From an uncultured beta proteobacterium (lineage in GTDB: Bacteria; Pseudomonadota; Gammaproteobacteria; Burkholderiales; Burkholderiaceae_C): a DNA stretch of 46,755 bases. The stretch lies in the NCBI GenBank assembly GCA_903960915.1, contig CAJCCO010000139.1:1-46755 (forward strand). The letters are read 5' to 3'. The translations under genes were made by a program, and so were the position numbers. The notes beneath the pieces were generated by a model. It was given only the letters and a program-made list of their open reading frames with translations. It was not told the DNA's origin and made no database searches. This document shows positions 7,356 to 16,555 of the stretch, in pieces (positions within the stretch are counted from its first letter, which is position 1; each line of letters begins with the position of its first letter).

Positions 7356-8786
7356 CTAGCCTTTGGTGTACGTGGCCATCATGCCGTCAAAGGTGCTGGT
7401 CAGGCTGGTGCGCAGGCTGTTGGACTGGCCTACGACCGACTCCATAGCGCCGAACTGCTTGTTGTAGCGTTCCAACAGCAGGGTCATTCGGGCTTCCAGT
7501 TTTTCAAGTTGCAGCTCAAATTCATCAATCCTGTCGCTGGCATTGGTACTTTGGGTGAGCAATATGCCGTCATTGGCGAGCAGGGTGGTGAGGGTGTTGA
7601 TGGCATCACCGGCTATACCGGCAACGGCTGTCGATTCAACATACTCGGTGCCAATGTCATTGCTGAGCATGGTCACCACCTCGCTGAAGTAGGACGTAAA
7701 GGCGGTATCGAGTGTGGTTTCACTCAATTCAAGTTTTCCGCTTGCATTGATGGAAATGCCTACATCCCGAAGCGCCAAAATATTGGTTGTACTGGCCGTC
7801 GTGTTAGAGGTGACCATGCTGCGAATCTGATTACGAATGGTCTGCACCGTTGAATCGCCCACCAGCGCGGCACCGTAGCCCTCTACTTTGGAGTCTTTGT
7901 TGTAGGCGTCTTTGAGTACCGACTCAACATCGTTGTAGGCACTCACCAGGGTCTGGAGTTTTTCTTTGACCGCGGATGTGTCGCGTATCAGATTCAACGC
8001 GGCAGCGGTGTAGGTGGTCGTGCCGTCACTGGTGCTCGAGGTGGTGGCGGCATATAAATTGAGCGTAACACCAGTGATGACATCTGAAATGGTGTTGCTG
8101 CTGCGTGTGACGGACAGGCCATCAACCGTCAACGTGGCATCGCTGGCCGTTTGCCCCGAGACCACGCTGAAGCTAAGGCCATCTGAGCTCGTGACACCCG
8201 AGCTCGTCAGGGTGAAAGCGTTATCCACACCGGTGGCGCCAGTGGTCAGTATTTGGTAGCCGCTGTCTGTTTCTATAAGTTGCGCACTGATGCCCAAATT
8301 GGCCGCATTGATGGCTTCAGTAATACCTTCAGGCGTGGCAGATTCTGCAGCTACCGTGATCGACACAGCGTCGCTTGTTCCCACGGTAAGTGACAAAGTA
8401 ATATCAGTGGTGGACAAGGACTCGGTGCTGGTGGTGTACGCCGTACTGGCGCTGCGCTGCGCGGTGGCTAAAGTCTTGACCACAATGCTGTGCGATCCGC
8501 TGGACGCACTGCTGCTGCCGGTGGCAGAGAAAGCGGCGGTCTGACTGTTGGAAACACTCAGGCTGTTGAAGTCTGCTTTGTTGTTCAGGCCCTGGAAGGC
8601 GGTCTTGAGTTGGTCGAGAACAAAGCGAATGGCGGAATAGCCTGAAATGCGCGCTTCAGACTTGGCAATTTTTTTATCAATAGCATCTTTACGCGGTGCT
8701 TTTTCGGTGTCCACCAAGCTTTGCGCCAGGGACTTGACATCGATTCCTGAGCCTGCGCCCAGCGCGCTGATTGCACTTGTTGCCAT
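7356..8786 (-). CDS. fliD: Flagellar filament cap protein FliD
   Basis: 476 residues. The N-terminus (ISALGAGSGIDVKSLAQSLV) and the C-terminal region (EFELQLEKLEARMTLLLERYNKQFGAMES) are typical of FliD D0 coiled coils; the centre is Thr/Ser-rich and beta-like (cap plate domains). FliD forms the pentameric/hexameric cap at the filament tip and guides flagellin folding after export. It has its own FliA promoter (8821-8847). After the stop, bases 7264-7355 hold only an imperfect A/T-loop hairpin at 7311-7333 and no T-run, so no confident terminator. fliS does not follow it; it is near fliA. Confidence 0.96.
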   Translation of the reverse strand: MATSAISALGAGSGIDVKSLAQSLVDTEKAPRKDAIDKKIAKSEARISGYSAIRFVLDQLKTAFQGLNNKADFNSLSVSNSQTAAFSATGSSSASSGSHSIVVKTLATAQRSASTAYTTSTESLSTTDITLSLTVGTSDAVSITVAAESATPEGITEAINAANLGISAQLIETDSGYQILTTGATGVDNAFTLTSSGVTSSDGLSFSVVSGQTASDATLTVDGLSVTRSSNTISDVITGVTLNLYAATTSSTSDGTTTYTAAALNLIRDTSAVKEKLQTLVSAYNDVESVLKDAYNKDSKVEGYGAALVGDSTVQTIRNQIRSMVTSNTTASTTNILALRDVGISINASGKLELSETTLDTAFTSYFSEVVTMLSNDIGTEYVESTAVAGIAGDAINTLTTLLANDGILLTQSTNASDRIDEFELQLEKLEARMTLLLERYNKQFGAMESVVGQSNSLRTSLTSTFDGMMATYTKG

Positions 8787-8820
8787 GGGTTATTTCTCTA
8801 AGTTCTGTGGGCACAGTAAG

Positions 8821-8847
8821 TATTCGGCACACCCTGAATATTCTTGA
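8821..8847 (-). promoter_or_regulatory. FliA (sigma-28) promoter of fliD
   Basis: Minus strand: TCAAG, 14 bases, GCCGAATA, within the 66-base gap between flgL and fliD. Confidence 0.78.
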
Positions 8848-8852
8848 GCCTG

Positions 8853-9776
8853 TTATTTCAGGTAATTAAACAAGTTCAACTGAGAAATCTGGGCAAAGCT
8901 GCTTTGGGCGGCCTCCAGCGCCAACATCTGCTTCTTCATCTCGGTGATGGCAGTGGCGTAGTCCAAGTCTTCAATGTTGGACAGGGTGGTTTTCAGGCTC
9001 AGCACGGTGTCATCCACGATGCTGGTTTGCTGTTCCACCGTTTTCATATCGGTGCCCACGTCGGCTCGCGCCAGGCTCACGCCCTCAAGCAGGCGGTCCA
9101 TTTCGCCAATGCCGCGTTGAATATTCTTGATATCTGAGGTATTGACGGCGGTGGTCAGTTCGTCCAAAGACTGAAAAAACCCCACGCCGCTTGAAACACC
9201 ACTGGCGTCGGTACGCACCACGCGTACAAAAGCATCGGTACCGGTGCGGTTGATGGCAAAGGTGCGCTGCTCGCCCACCACCACGTTCATGCGGGTCTGG
9301 TCGCCTTGGTAGGCGGGGTAGCCGCTGGCGTCCACCGCAAAAGCGGGTTCACGCACACGGCTGCCGGCAAACAGGTAGTTGCCGCTGCTGTCTTGAGAAT
9401 TGGCCAGGCTCAGCAGCTGGTCACGCAGGCCTTGCAACTCGGTGCCCAGGGCTTTGCGGTCATTGGTGCCCAAGGTGCCGTTGGCGGCCTGGACAGAAAT
9501 TTCTTTCACCCGAATCAACAAATCACTGGCACTGCCCAGCGAAGAATCTTCAGCATCCAGCCTGCTTTGCACGTTTTCCAGGGTGTTGGTGTAGCTGTTT
9601 TGCCGGCCAATGATCGACTTCAGGCGCTGGATGGACGCCGCCTGGTCGGGCGCGTCGCTGGGGTTCAACACTTGCTTGCGCGCTGCAATCTGGGCCTGGG
9701 TTTTAGCCAGGTCGGTTTGCACCGTGCTCATTTGTTGGGTGGCACGGTCAAACAGGTAACTGGTGGAGATTTTCAT
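8853..9776 (-). CDS. flgL: Hook-filament junction protein FlgL (HAP3)
   Basis: 307 residues. It starts MKISTSYLFDRATQQM, a flagellin-like D0, and ends in the coiled segment ALEAAQSSFAQISQLNLFNYLK. It forms the outer junction ring between FlgK and the filament. It begins 15 bases after flgK and closes the flgB-L operon. Confidence 0.96.
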   Translation of the reverse strand: MKISTSYLFDRATQQMSTVQTDLAKTQAQIAARKQVLNPSDAPDQAASIQRLKSIIGRQNSYTNTLENVQSRLDAEDSSLGSASDLLIRVKEISVQAANGTLGTNDRKALGTELQGLRDQLLSLANSQDSSGNYLFAGSRVREPAFAVDASGYPAYQGDQTRMNVVVGEQRTFAINRTGTDAFVRVVRTDASGVSSGVGFFQSLDELTTAVNTSDIKNIQRGIGEMDRLLEGVSLARADVGTDMKTVEQQTSIVDDTVLSLKTTLSNIEDLDYATAITEMKKQMLALEAAQSSFAQISQLNLFNYLK

Positions 9777-9791
9777 AAATTACCTTGGGAA

Positions 9792-12554
9792 TCAGCGTAC
9801 TTGCAAAACACTGTCAAACAGTTGACTGGCCACTTGCAGCACTTTGGCCGCTGCCTGGTAGGCCTGCTGAAAACGAATCAGGTCGGCGGCTTCTTGGTCT
9901 AGGCTGACGCCAGCCACCTGGTCACGGGCCGACACGGCTTGTTCATGCACCACCGTGAGGGCGGCTTTGGCAATGGTGGCTTGGCGGGCAATATTGCCCA
10001 TTTCATTCACTTGGTCGATATACGCGGTGCCCAGGGTTTTGGAGCCACCTATCAAGGCTTTTCGCTCCAAAGCGGCCAATTGCAGCATGTTCTCGTTGTT
10101 GCCGGTGCCGTCTACGTTGCCGTCCATCACAAAACCGTCACCCGCTTTGGGCGGGCTGGTAAACGACAGGTGCAGGCCTTGGTAACTCACGCCGGGGTTG
10201 AGTTCGCTGGGGTCAAAGTCGCGCTCCGCCACCACGGTGTTGGTCTTGGTGTCGGTAATGGTGTAGTGGGTGGGGGACGTGAAGCTCAGCTTCATGGGCT
10301 GGCTGCGCAGTGCCTGCTGGGGGTTGAGTGCCTGGCCGGAGTAGCTGGCAGCCACCGAAGCGGTGCCCGCGCCCGTTACAAACACCATCACGTCGTCTTT
10401 GACGGTACCGCTCAAGTAAGCGGCGGTGCGAAAGCCCAGCTTGGCCATGTCTTTGGGGCTGCCCGTGCTGCCAAAGCCCAGTTCAACCGGTGTTGATTGA
10501 CCATTTGCCAGCGCGCGCGTAATGCTGACCTGGCCAGTGAAGGTTTGCGCCGTCACCCCTAATGCGTTAACGGCGCTACCGGCGTAAGACGTGGCGGTAA
10601 GGGTAATGTCACGCCCGGTTTCGCCCGGTAGGTTGGTGAGCAACAGCTCACCATCTTTGGACAAGGAGGCGCTGACCTTGGTGCTGGCGCTTTTTAAGTT
10701 GATGGCATCTACCAGCGCATTGGCATCTGCCAAGGGGCCGGAATCCGAGGCAATAACAACCACGCCATTCAGGCTCAAGGGCATGGTCAGTTTGAGCTGG
10801 CTGGCAGAAATGCGAATTTCGTTTTGGTACGAGGCCGTGACGCCGGAGACGCCCGCTCCATTGATCCAGCCCGCCACATCGCTGGCTTGCAGGGTTTGGC
10901 CCGCAGCAGGCGTGAGGGCGCCCAAAGTCACGCCGTTCAGGGTGAACTTACCAGCCAGCACGCCTTCACCGGCGGCAAAGTTGATACGACCGCCAGACAA
11001 CTCCGCCGCCAGGGGCTTGGGCGCAATGGGCACGCCTTTGCTGTCGTACATGGGTTGCAGGCGCACATCCGCCTTGGCGCCATAAAACACGGTCATGTCT
11101 TTGTAGCCGCTTTCGCCCGACTTATTGAGGTAGCTCGACGAGTAACTGGCGCCTTCGGCAAAGCCGTTGGCAGTGGTCATCAAGCGGGTTTGCAAAGACG
11201 AGTCAATGGCTTGTCCGGTCAATTGACGGCCATCGCGGGTGATGAGCTGCAACTGTTGGTCGGTTTGGGCGCCGTCCAGGTACACCACCACATCCTTCAT
11301 GCCGTTGGCAATGGTGGTCACGGCAAGCAGCGGGTTGCTGGCGTCAACCGACAATCGGTGGCCCGCGCTGGGGTGCGGGTTGTTGACCATTACCTTCAAC
11401 AGGTCGTCCGGGCCAGTGGCCTGGGTGGCAGCCAAATAGCTGACATTGGCATCTGCACCACCGGTGTTGTTGGGGTCTTCAATCACCCTGAATTGCGCTG
11501 CTGCGGCAATGCGTAAGGGGTCTTCAAAGGCCACTTTCATGCCGCCCGCCACAGAGCTGGCCGCAGGGTCCAGGGTGAACAAATCGCCCCCGGGGTTGCC
11601 ATAGGCATCAACACCTTGGCGGTGAATCGCGTTCACTTGCTCGGTAAATACGCTGGCCAGGTTGTCCATTGCGCTGCGCGTGCTGCCCAGCACTTGTTCG
11701 CGAAAAGACATCAGCCCAGCCAGTTGGCCGCTGGTAATGCCGGTCAAGGGTGAGGGGCTACCGTAGGGGTCCAGCACCAGACTCACCTTCTCGGGCGAGG
11801 CGGAGTTGAAGTTGGTGGCAATCATGAACGACTTATCGCCTTTCACGATAACGTCACGGGTGAACGAGGGCCCCAGGCTCACCAGCACTTCACCGTTTTC
11901 GCTGAAGCGCGTGTTCACGTGGGCAAAGTCTGACAGTTCTTTGAGCAGGCGGTCGCGTTGGTCCAGCAGCTCAGACGGTTGTGCCGCCGTGGTGCGCTGT
12001 TTGGTCAACTGGCCGTTCACCTGCGCCAGCTGCTTGGTTAGCGTATTCATTTGTGAAACGCTGCTGTTCAGGGCCTGCTGCGTTTCTTCTTGCACCAGGT
12101 CGAGCTGCGCCGACAACTGGCCAAACCGGGAGGCCAGGCCTTCGGCGTCACGCACAAAGCTGCTGCGCACCACGCTGGAGGCGGGGTCGGTGGCCAGGTC
12201 GCGCGAAGAAGAGAAAAATTGGTCCAGCGCACTGGTCAAGCCCATGGTTTGGCCGCCCAGCACATCAATCACGCGGTTGGCGTAGTTAACCATGGGCTCC
12301 TGGCTGGCCAGGTCGCTGTTGCTGTTGCGCAGGTTGGCTTCTACAAAGGAGTCGTACTGGCGCTTGACGCGGTCCACCATGACGCCAGTGCCCAGAAAAA
12401 TATTACCCACCTTGTTGATGGGGCTGGCCTGCAGCAACACCTCCTGGCGCGAGTAACCGTCGGTGGCGACGTTGGCAATGTTATTGCTGACCGTGCCCAG
12501 CGCGCGCTGGTAAGCGGCTACGGCATTGGAGGCGACGCCAACTAAATCGGTCAT
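9792..12554 (-). CDS. flgK: Hook-filament junction protein FlgK (HAP1), unusually long
   Basis: 920 residues; FlgK is more often about 450-650. The N-terminal D0/D1 (VASNAVAAYQRALGTVSNNIANVATDGYSRQ) and the C-terminal helix (LDQEAADLIRFQQAYQAAAKVLQVASQLFDSVL) are standard, so the extra length is in the surface domains, about residues 330-780, rich in Ala/Gly/Thr beta-type sequence. The gene overlaps the flgJ stop by ATGA (12551-12554). It is exported by the flagellar apparatus and joins hook to filament. The long insert matches the long FlgE in the same operon. Confidence 0.96.
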   Translation of the reverse strand: MTDLVGVASNAVAAYQRALGTVSNNIANVATDGYSRQEVLLQASPINKVGNIFLGTGVMVDRVKRQYDSFVEANLRNSNSDLASQEPMVNYANRVIDVLGGQTMGLTSALDQFFSSSRDLATDPASSVVRSSFVRDAEGLASRFGQLSAQLDLVQEETQQALNSSVSQMNTLTKQLAQVNGQLTKQRTTAAQPSELLDQRDRLLKELSDFAHVNTRFSENGEVLVSLGPSFTRDVIVKGDKSFMIATNFNSASPEKVSLVLDPYGSPSPLTGITSGQLAGLMSFREQVLGSTRSAMDNLASVFTEQVNAIHRQGVDAYGNPGGDLFTLDPAASSVAGGMKVAFEDPLRIAAAAQFRVIEDPNNTGGADANVSYLAATQATGPDDLLKVMVNNPHPSAGHRLSVDASNPLLAVTTIANGMKDVVVYLDGAQTDQQLQLITRDGRQLTGQAIDSSLQTRLMTTANGFAEGASYSSSYLNKSGESGYKDMTVFYGAKADVRLQPMYDSKGVPIAPKPLAAELSGGRINFAAGEGVLAGKFTLNGVTLGALTPAAGQTLQASDVAGWINGAGVSGVTASYQNEIRISASQLKLTMPLSLNGVVVIASDSGPLADANALVDAINLKSASTKVSASLSKDGELLLTNLPGETGRDITLTATSYAGSAVNALGVTAQTFTGQVSITRALANGQSTPVELGFGSTGSPKDMAKLGFRTAAYLSGTVKDDVMVFVTGAGTASVAASYSGQALNPQQALRSQPMKLSFTSPTHYTITDTKTNTVVAERDFDPSELNPGVSYQGLHLSFTSPPKAGDGFVMDGNVDGTGNNENMLQLAALERKALIGGSKTLGTAYIDQVNEMGNIARQATIAKAALTVVHEQAVSARDQVAGVSLDQEAADLIRFQQAYQAAAKVLQVASQLFDSVLQVR

Positions 12555-13048
12555 GTGCCGCTCCCGCTAATTATTTTTCCGGGCATCACCAGTGGAATAC
12601 CGCCCACACGCGGCAAAGGCAGCACGGCAGGTAAGACAGGGGTGAGTGATACGCCCACTTGTTTGGGGTTGAGCGGCACGGGTGCTGCGGCAATACCGGC
12701 TTGGCGGGCTTTGAGCATGTCGGCGGTGTTTTGGGCGTTGACCTGTTGGCCGTCCAAATTTTTCACCAGCATGTCGGCCAGCCCCAGGGTGTTGCGTTTG
12801 GCCAGTTGCAAGGAAACCTCGCGGTCAAACATGCCTTCGTAGGTGGCCACACCCGACGATTCGTTCTCTTCGTTTTTCATGACCGAATCACGCATGGACT
12901 TCATCGTCATTTGCAAGAACAGCGCTTCAAACTGCTGCGCCGTTTCACGCGTGGCCGACTTGACGCCCTTGCGTGCCTGGCCCTTGAGCTCGCCCAGGCC
13001 ATCAAAGTCCAGGTAGGAGCGGGTAGAGGGCAGGGCGGGCGTTTCCAT
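12551..13048 (-). CDS. flgJ: Rod-binding protein FlgJ, N-terminal domain only
   Basis: 165 residues. The rod-capping domain is clear at about residues 35-100 (AQQFEALFLQMTMKSMRDS and the YEGMFDREVSLQLAKRNTLGLADML block). The glucosaminidase/muramidase domain present in enteric and many betaproteobacterial FlgJ (about 310-330 residues) is absent; the tail is Pro/Val-rich without motif. FlgJ scaffolds rod assembly in the periplasm. The missing hydrolase is probably supplied by the LysM-transglycosylase gene at 21501. It lies between flgI and flgK, overlapping the latter. Confidence 0.93.
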   Translation of the reverse strand: METPALPSTRSYLDFDGLGELKGQARKGVKSATRETAQQFEALFLQMTMKSMRDSVMKNEENESSGVATYEGMFDREVSLQLAKRNTLGLADMLVKNLDGQQVNAQNTADMLKARQAGIAAAPVPLNPKQVGVSLTPVLPAVLPLPRVGGIPLVMPGKIISGSGT

Positions 13049-13075
13049 GGCGGTATTGGGTGAATCAGAGACGAA

Positions 13076-14212
13076 TCAAATCACCAGAAGCTCGGCGCGC
13101 AGACTGCCTGCACTTTTGAGAGCTTCCAAAATAGAGATCAGCGCGGAAGGCGTGGCGCCCACCTGGTTGACGGCGTCAACAATTTGGCGCAAATCTACGC
13201 CGGGCTGAAACAAAAACATGGGCTTGTTGGGCTCGCTGACCTTCACCTCGGCGTTTTGCACACCGGCGGTTTGCCCTTGTGACAGCGCATTGGGCTGCGA
13301 AATTTCATTGGTGGCAGAAATAGCCACGGTGATGGTGCCGTGCGAAACGGCTGCTGCCGAGACGCGCACGTTTTGGCTGATGACCACCGTACCGGTTCGG
13401 GCATTCACCACCACGCGGGCCGGTGGCTCGCCGGGTTTGACGTCAATGTTCTCAATCATGCTCATGAAACTGACGCGCTGGCTGCTGTCTTGCGGTGCCC
13501 GAACCATGATGGAGACGCCGTCAAGCGCCTGCGCCACGTCGGCGCCAAATTTGTCGTTGATGGCTTTGATGATGCCCGAGGCGGTGGTGAAATCACCCTG
13601 GCGCACGTTCAGCAACACGTGTTCAGATTTGTCAAAGGGGTTCTCCACCACTTTTTCAACGCTGGCACCGCTGGGAATGCGTGAGGCCGTGGTCACGCCC
13701 ACAAATACTTTGGAGCCCGCCGCACCAGCATCAATCCCGGTGGCGGGCACAGCGCCTTGGGCAATGGCGTAAATTTCACCGTCCACGCCGCGCAAACTCG
13801 TCAGCAGCAAGGTGCCACCGCGCAGGTTGGAGGCTTTGCCAATGGCCGAAATATTGATGTCAATGCGCTGGCCAGGCTTGGCCATACCGGGCAATTCAGC
13901 CGTCACCATGACGGCGGCCACGTTTTTCACATCGATCTTGCCGCTGCTGGTGGCGGTTTCAAAGTCAGACAGCGGGCCTTCCTGGTTGACGCCCAAACGG
14001 CTCAGCAGCGTCTTGATACTTTGCGTGGTGAAGGACAGGTCAGAGCCATCGCCCGTGCCTTGCAGGCCCACCACCAAACCGTAGCCAATCAACTGGTTGC
14101 TGCGCATGGCGGCCACCGTGGTCAGGTCTTTCACGCGGTCGGCATGCGCCCAGGGGGCGGCCAGCGCGAGCAAAAGCGTCAACGACGTCAGGAGCCAAGT
14201 TTTCATGGTCAT
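13076..14212 (-). CDS. flgI: Flagellar P-ring protein FlgI
   Basis: About 378 residues from the start chosen at 14212 (MTMKTWLLTSLTLLLALAAP), the point where a Sec signal peptide begins, cleaving near WAHA. The open frame extends upstream to 14359 but that would overlap flgH by some 130 bases and put non-signal sequence first; ATG 14206 is an equal alternative. The mature protein shows DRVKDLTTVAAMRSNQLIGYGLVVGL and the C-terminal LISILEALKSAGSLRAELLVI of FlgI. It forms the periplasmic bushing in the peptidoglycan layer. It follows flgH by 13 bases. Confidence 0.96.
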   Translation of the reverse strand: MTMKTWLLTSLTLLLALAAPWAHADRVKDLTTVAAMRSNQLIGYGLVVGLQGTGDGSDLSFTTQSIKTLLSRLGVNQEGPLSDFETATSSGKIDVKNVAAVMVTAELPGMAKPGQRIDINISAIGKASNLRGGTLLLTSLRGVDGEIYAIAQGAVPATGIDAGAAGSKVFVGVTTASRIPSGASVEKVVENPFDKSEHVLLNVRQGDFTTASGIIKAINDKFGADVAQALDGVSIMVRAPQDSSQRVSFMSMIENIDVKPGEPPARVVVNARTGTVVISQNVRVSAAAVSHGTITVAISATNEISQPNALSQGQTAGVQNAEVKVSEPNKPMFLFQPGVDLRQIVDAVNQVGATPSALISILEALKSAGSLRAELLVI

Positions 14213-14225
14213 TGTTAGTAATCGG

Positions 14226-14903
14226 TTAGAAAGGCCAAAGCTTGAGCAAACCGCTGGTGCCCCAGCCGGCGCGGCTGGCAGCAGCCAGGTCACCGGTGCC
14301 ACGGTAAGAAATTTGTGCATTGGCCAATCGGCGTGATTGCACGGTGTTGTTGGGCGCAATATCGTCAGGACGCACGATGCCTGCCACCTGAATGATCTCA
14401 GACCCTTCAGTCAAAGCCAATTGCTTCTCGCCGCGCAACACCAGGTTGCCGTTGGCCATGACGCTCACCACCGACACAGCCACCGAGCCCGTCAGGCTGG
14501 CGGTTTGGTCAGCGGTACCAGAGCCTTTGTTGTCAATGGAACCGCCAGAGACATTGGCGCCTTTGAAGATGCCACCGGTCTTGTTCATCAAGGTTTGCAA
14601 GCCGGGCACCACATCGTTGCTAGAGGTACGGCTGACGTTGCCGCTCTGGGTCCGTGCGGCCTGGGTCGATTCGTTGAGCAAGACGGTGATGACATCGCCT
14701 ACCTGGAAATTGCGGCCACGGCCAAAAAAGCTGTCGCCTTGCTTGGCCACATAAATAGCGCCAGTGGCCAGCTTGGCCGGTTCCTGGGCAACTGGGTAGA
14801 CAGGCGAGAAATCTGGCGTATGCACCAGCGGCGCGGGTGGGAGCACGGTGCAACCAGTGCACAAAGCCACGAGCAAGGCAAGTCCGGGCAGAGCGAATTT
14901 CAT
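14226..14903 (-). CDS. flgH: Flagellar L-ring lipoprotein FlgH
   Basis: 225 residues. A lipoprotein signal ends with Cys18 (ALCTGC), followed by the FlgH core: GDVITVLLNESTQAA, GNLVLRGEKQL and IVRPDDIAPNNTV. It forms the outer-membrane ring of the basal body. It starts 9 bases after flgG. Confidence 0.97.
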   Translation of the reverse strand: MKFALPGLALLVALCTGCTVLPPAPLVHTPDFSPVYPVAQEPAKLATGAIYVAKQGDSFFGRGRNFQVGDVITVLLNESTQAARTQSGNVSRTSSNDVVPGLQTLMNKTGGIFKGANVSGGSIDNKGSGTADQTASLTGSVAVSVVSVMANGNLVLRGEKQLALTEGSEIIQVAGIVRPDDIAPNNTVQSRRLANAQISYRGTGDLAAASRAGWGTSGLLKLWPF

Positions 14904-14912
14904 GCGAATCCC

Positions 14913-15695
14913 TTACATGTTCTGGTTGATGTACTTCAGCATGCCGTCTACCGCAGAGATCGCCTTGGAGTTGATCTCGTAGGCGCGCTGGGTTTCAATC
15001 ATGTTGACCATTTCTTCCACCACATTGACGTTGGACGCCTCCAAAGTGGCTTGCATCAACGTGCCAGCGCCGCCTTGGCCAGGTATCACCACCTGGGGTG
15101 CACCGCTGGCGGGGGACTCTTTCAAGAGGTTTTGCCCCATGGACTGCAAGCCGCTTGGGTTGACAAAACGGGCAATCTGCAACTGTCCGAGGTTTTGCTG
15201 GCCGCCAGCGGCCAACTCGATAGACACCGTGCCGTCGCGCCCAAAGGTGATGCTGGAGGCGGTGTTGGGTACGGTAAGGGGGGGCTGCAGCAATGCGCCG
15301 CTAGAGGTCACAATTTGACCGGTAGCAGACAGTTTGAAGTTGCCGTCGCGGGTATAGGCAATCGTGCCATCGGCCTGTGCCACCTGAAAATAACCTTCAC
15401 CGCTGATCGCCATGTCCAGCGGGTTCTGGGTGTTCACCATATTGCCTTGGGCATGCAGTTTTTCTGTGGCCACCACGCGCACGCCGGTACCCAGCATCAG
15501 GCCGGTAGGGGCTTGAGAGTTGGCATCGGTCTGCCCGCCCGCCTGGCGGATGTTCTGGTACAGCAAGTCTTCAAATACCGCGCGATCACGTTTGAAGCCC
15601 GTGGTGTTCACGTTGGCCAAGTTGTTCGAGATCACATTCATACGTGTCTGCTGAGCATCCAGACCCGTTTTTGCTACCCACATCGATGCATCCAT
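14913..15695 (-). CDS. flgG: Distal rod protein FlgG
   Basis: 260 residues, the usual size. MWVAKTGLDAQQTRMNVISNNLANVNTTGFKRDR and the C-terminal VEEMVNMIETQRAYEINSKAI are typical. It forms the distal rod. It is separated from flgF by 73 bases that hold no motif I recognise. Confidence 0.97.
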   Translation of the reverse strand: MDASMWVAKTGLDAQQTRMNVISNNLANVNTTGFKRDRAVFEDLLYQNIRQAGGQTDANSQAPTGLMLGTGVRVVATEKLHAQGNMVNTQNPLDMAISGEGYFQVAQADGTIAYTRDGNFKLSATGQIVTSSGALLQPPLTVPNTASSITFGRDGTVSIELAAGGQQNLGQLQIARFVNPSGLQSMGQNLLKESPASGAPQVVIPGQGGAGTLMQATLEASNVNVVEEMVNMIETQRAYEINSKAISAVDGMLKYINQNM

Positions 15696-15768
15696 CGTTA
15701 GCTCCTAGTTATCAGTGCGTTGAATTGACGCAACCGTGTTAATTCGATGAGAAGGCAGGCCAGGCGCA

Positions 15769-16530
15769 TCACGCGCCCTTCATCATGCTGGCACCGGCTT
15801 CATCGGCGTCTTTACTTTGTTTGATGATGTTGACCTGCTGCTCAAACGAGCGGCTTTGCTCCAACAGCTTCACCATCACCTCAATCGGGTTCACGTTGCT
15901 GCCTTCGAGCGAGCGCGCAGTTAGCGTAGGCAGCACCGGACCGTTTTGAACATCTTCGCCAGGCTTGCCCACTTTTTGGAACAGGCCATCTTCCCGGCGC
16001 TCCAGCGGCGTTTTACTGGCATCGCGCAGCAACATGGTGGCTACCAGCACCGGTTGCGCCACGCCGGCCTGGGCCGGGTCGGTGGCGAAAATTGCGCCCG
16101 AGTCACTGATAGAAACCATAAATCCGGGTGGAATGGTGATGTTGCCGCCGCCTTGGCTTCTCACCAGGTGGCCCGCACCATTCTCTAGTACGCCAGCGGC
16201 GTTGAGGCGCAAGTCACCACGCCGTGTGAAGGCCAGTGCGCCATTGGGGGCACTCACGCCCAGCACAGACTGGTCGTTCAAGGCCACGTCCAGCTCATTG
16301 CCGGTAGCCATGGCCGTACCAGGTTTGAGGTTGATAAAGTCTTGCGTGAAAGCCTGGGGTTGCATGCGCGACTGAAAGCCCGGGCCTTCTACCTTGATGG
16401 TGCGCATGGCGGCCTCAAAGCTGCGTTTGAAGCCTGGCGTGGACACGTTGGCCAGCTCATTGGTGGTCATCTGCCGAGCAGTGCGCTGCTCGTTAATGGC
16501 AGCAACCGAGTTAAAGGCTAAGCGGTCCAT
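15769..16530 (-). CDS. flgF: Proximal rod protein FlgF
   Basis: 253 residues. The N-terminus ELANVSTPGFKRSFEAAMR and the C-terminus NPIEVMVKLLEQSRSFEQQVNIIK are those of FlgF. It forms part of the rod below FlgG. It begins 25 bases after flgE. Confidence 0.96.
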   Translation of the reverse strand: MDRLAFNSVAAINEQRTARQMTTNELANVSTPGFKRSFEAAMRTIKVEGPGFQSRMQPQAFTQDFINLKPGTAMATGNELDVALNDQSVLGVSAPNGALAFTRRGDLRLNAAGVLENGAGHLVRSQGGGNITIPPGFMVSISDSGAIFATDPAQAGVAQPVLVATMLLRDASKTPLERREDGLFQKVGKPGEDVQNGPVLPTLTARSLEGSNVNPIEVMVKLLEQSRSFEQQVNIIKQSKDADEAGASMMKGA

Positions 16531-16555
16531 ATCAGGCTCCCTAGGCGGTCAGGGC

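Noticed and set aside
14213..14359. Longer FlgI start
   Set aside because: Would overlap flgH by over 130 bases and place the signal peptide 50 residues inside.
14337..15701. 454-residue plus-strand open frame opposite flgH/flgG
   Set aside because: Antisense shadow of two certain genes; composition His/Gln/Gly-rich and no domain.
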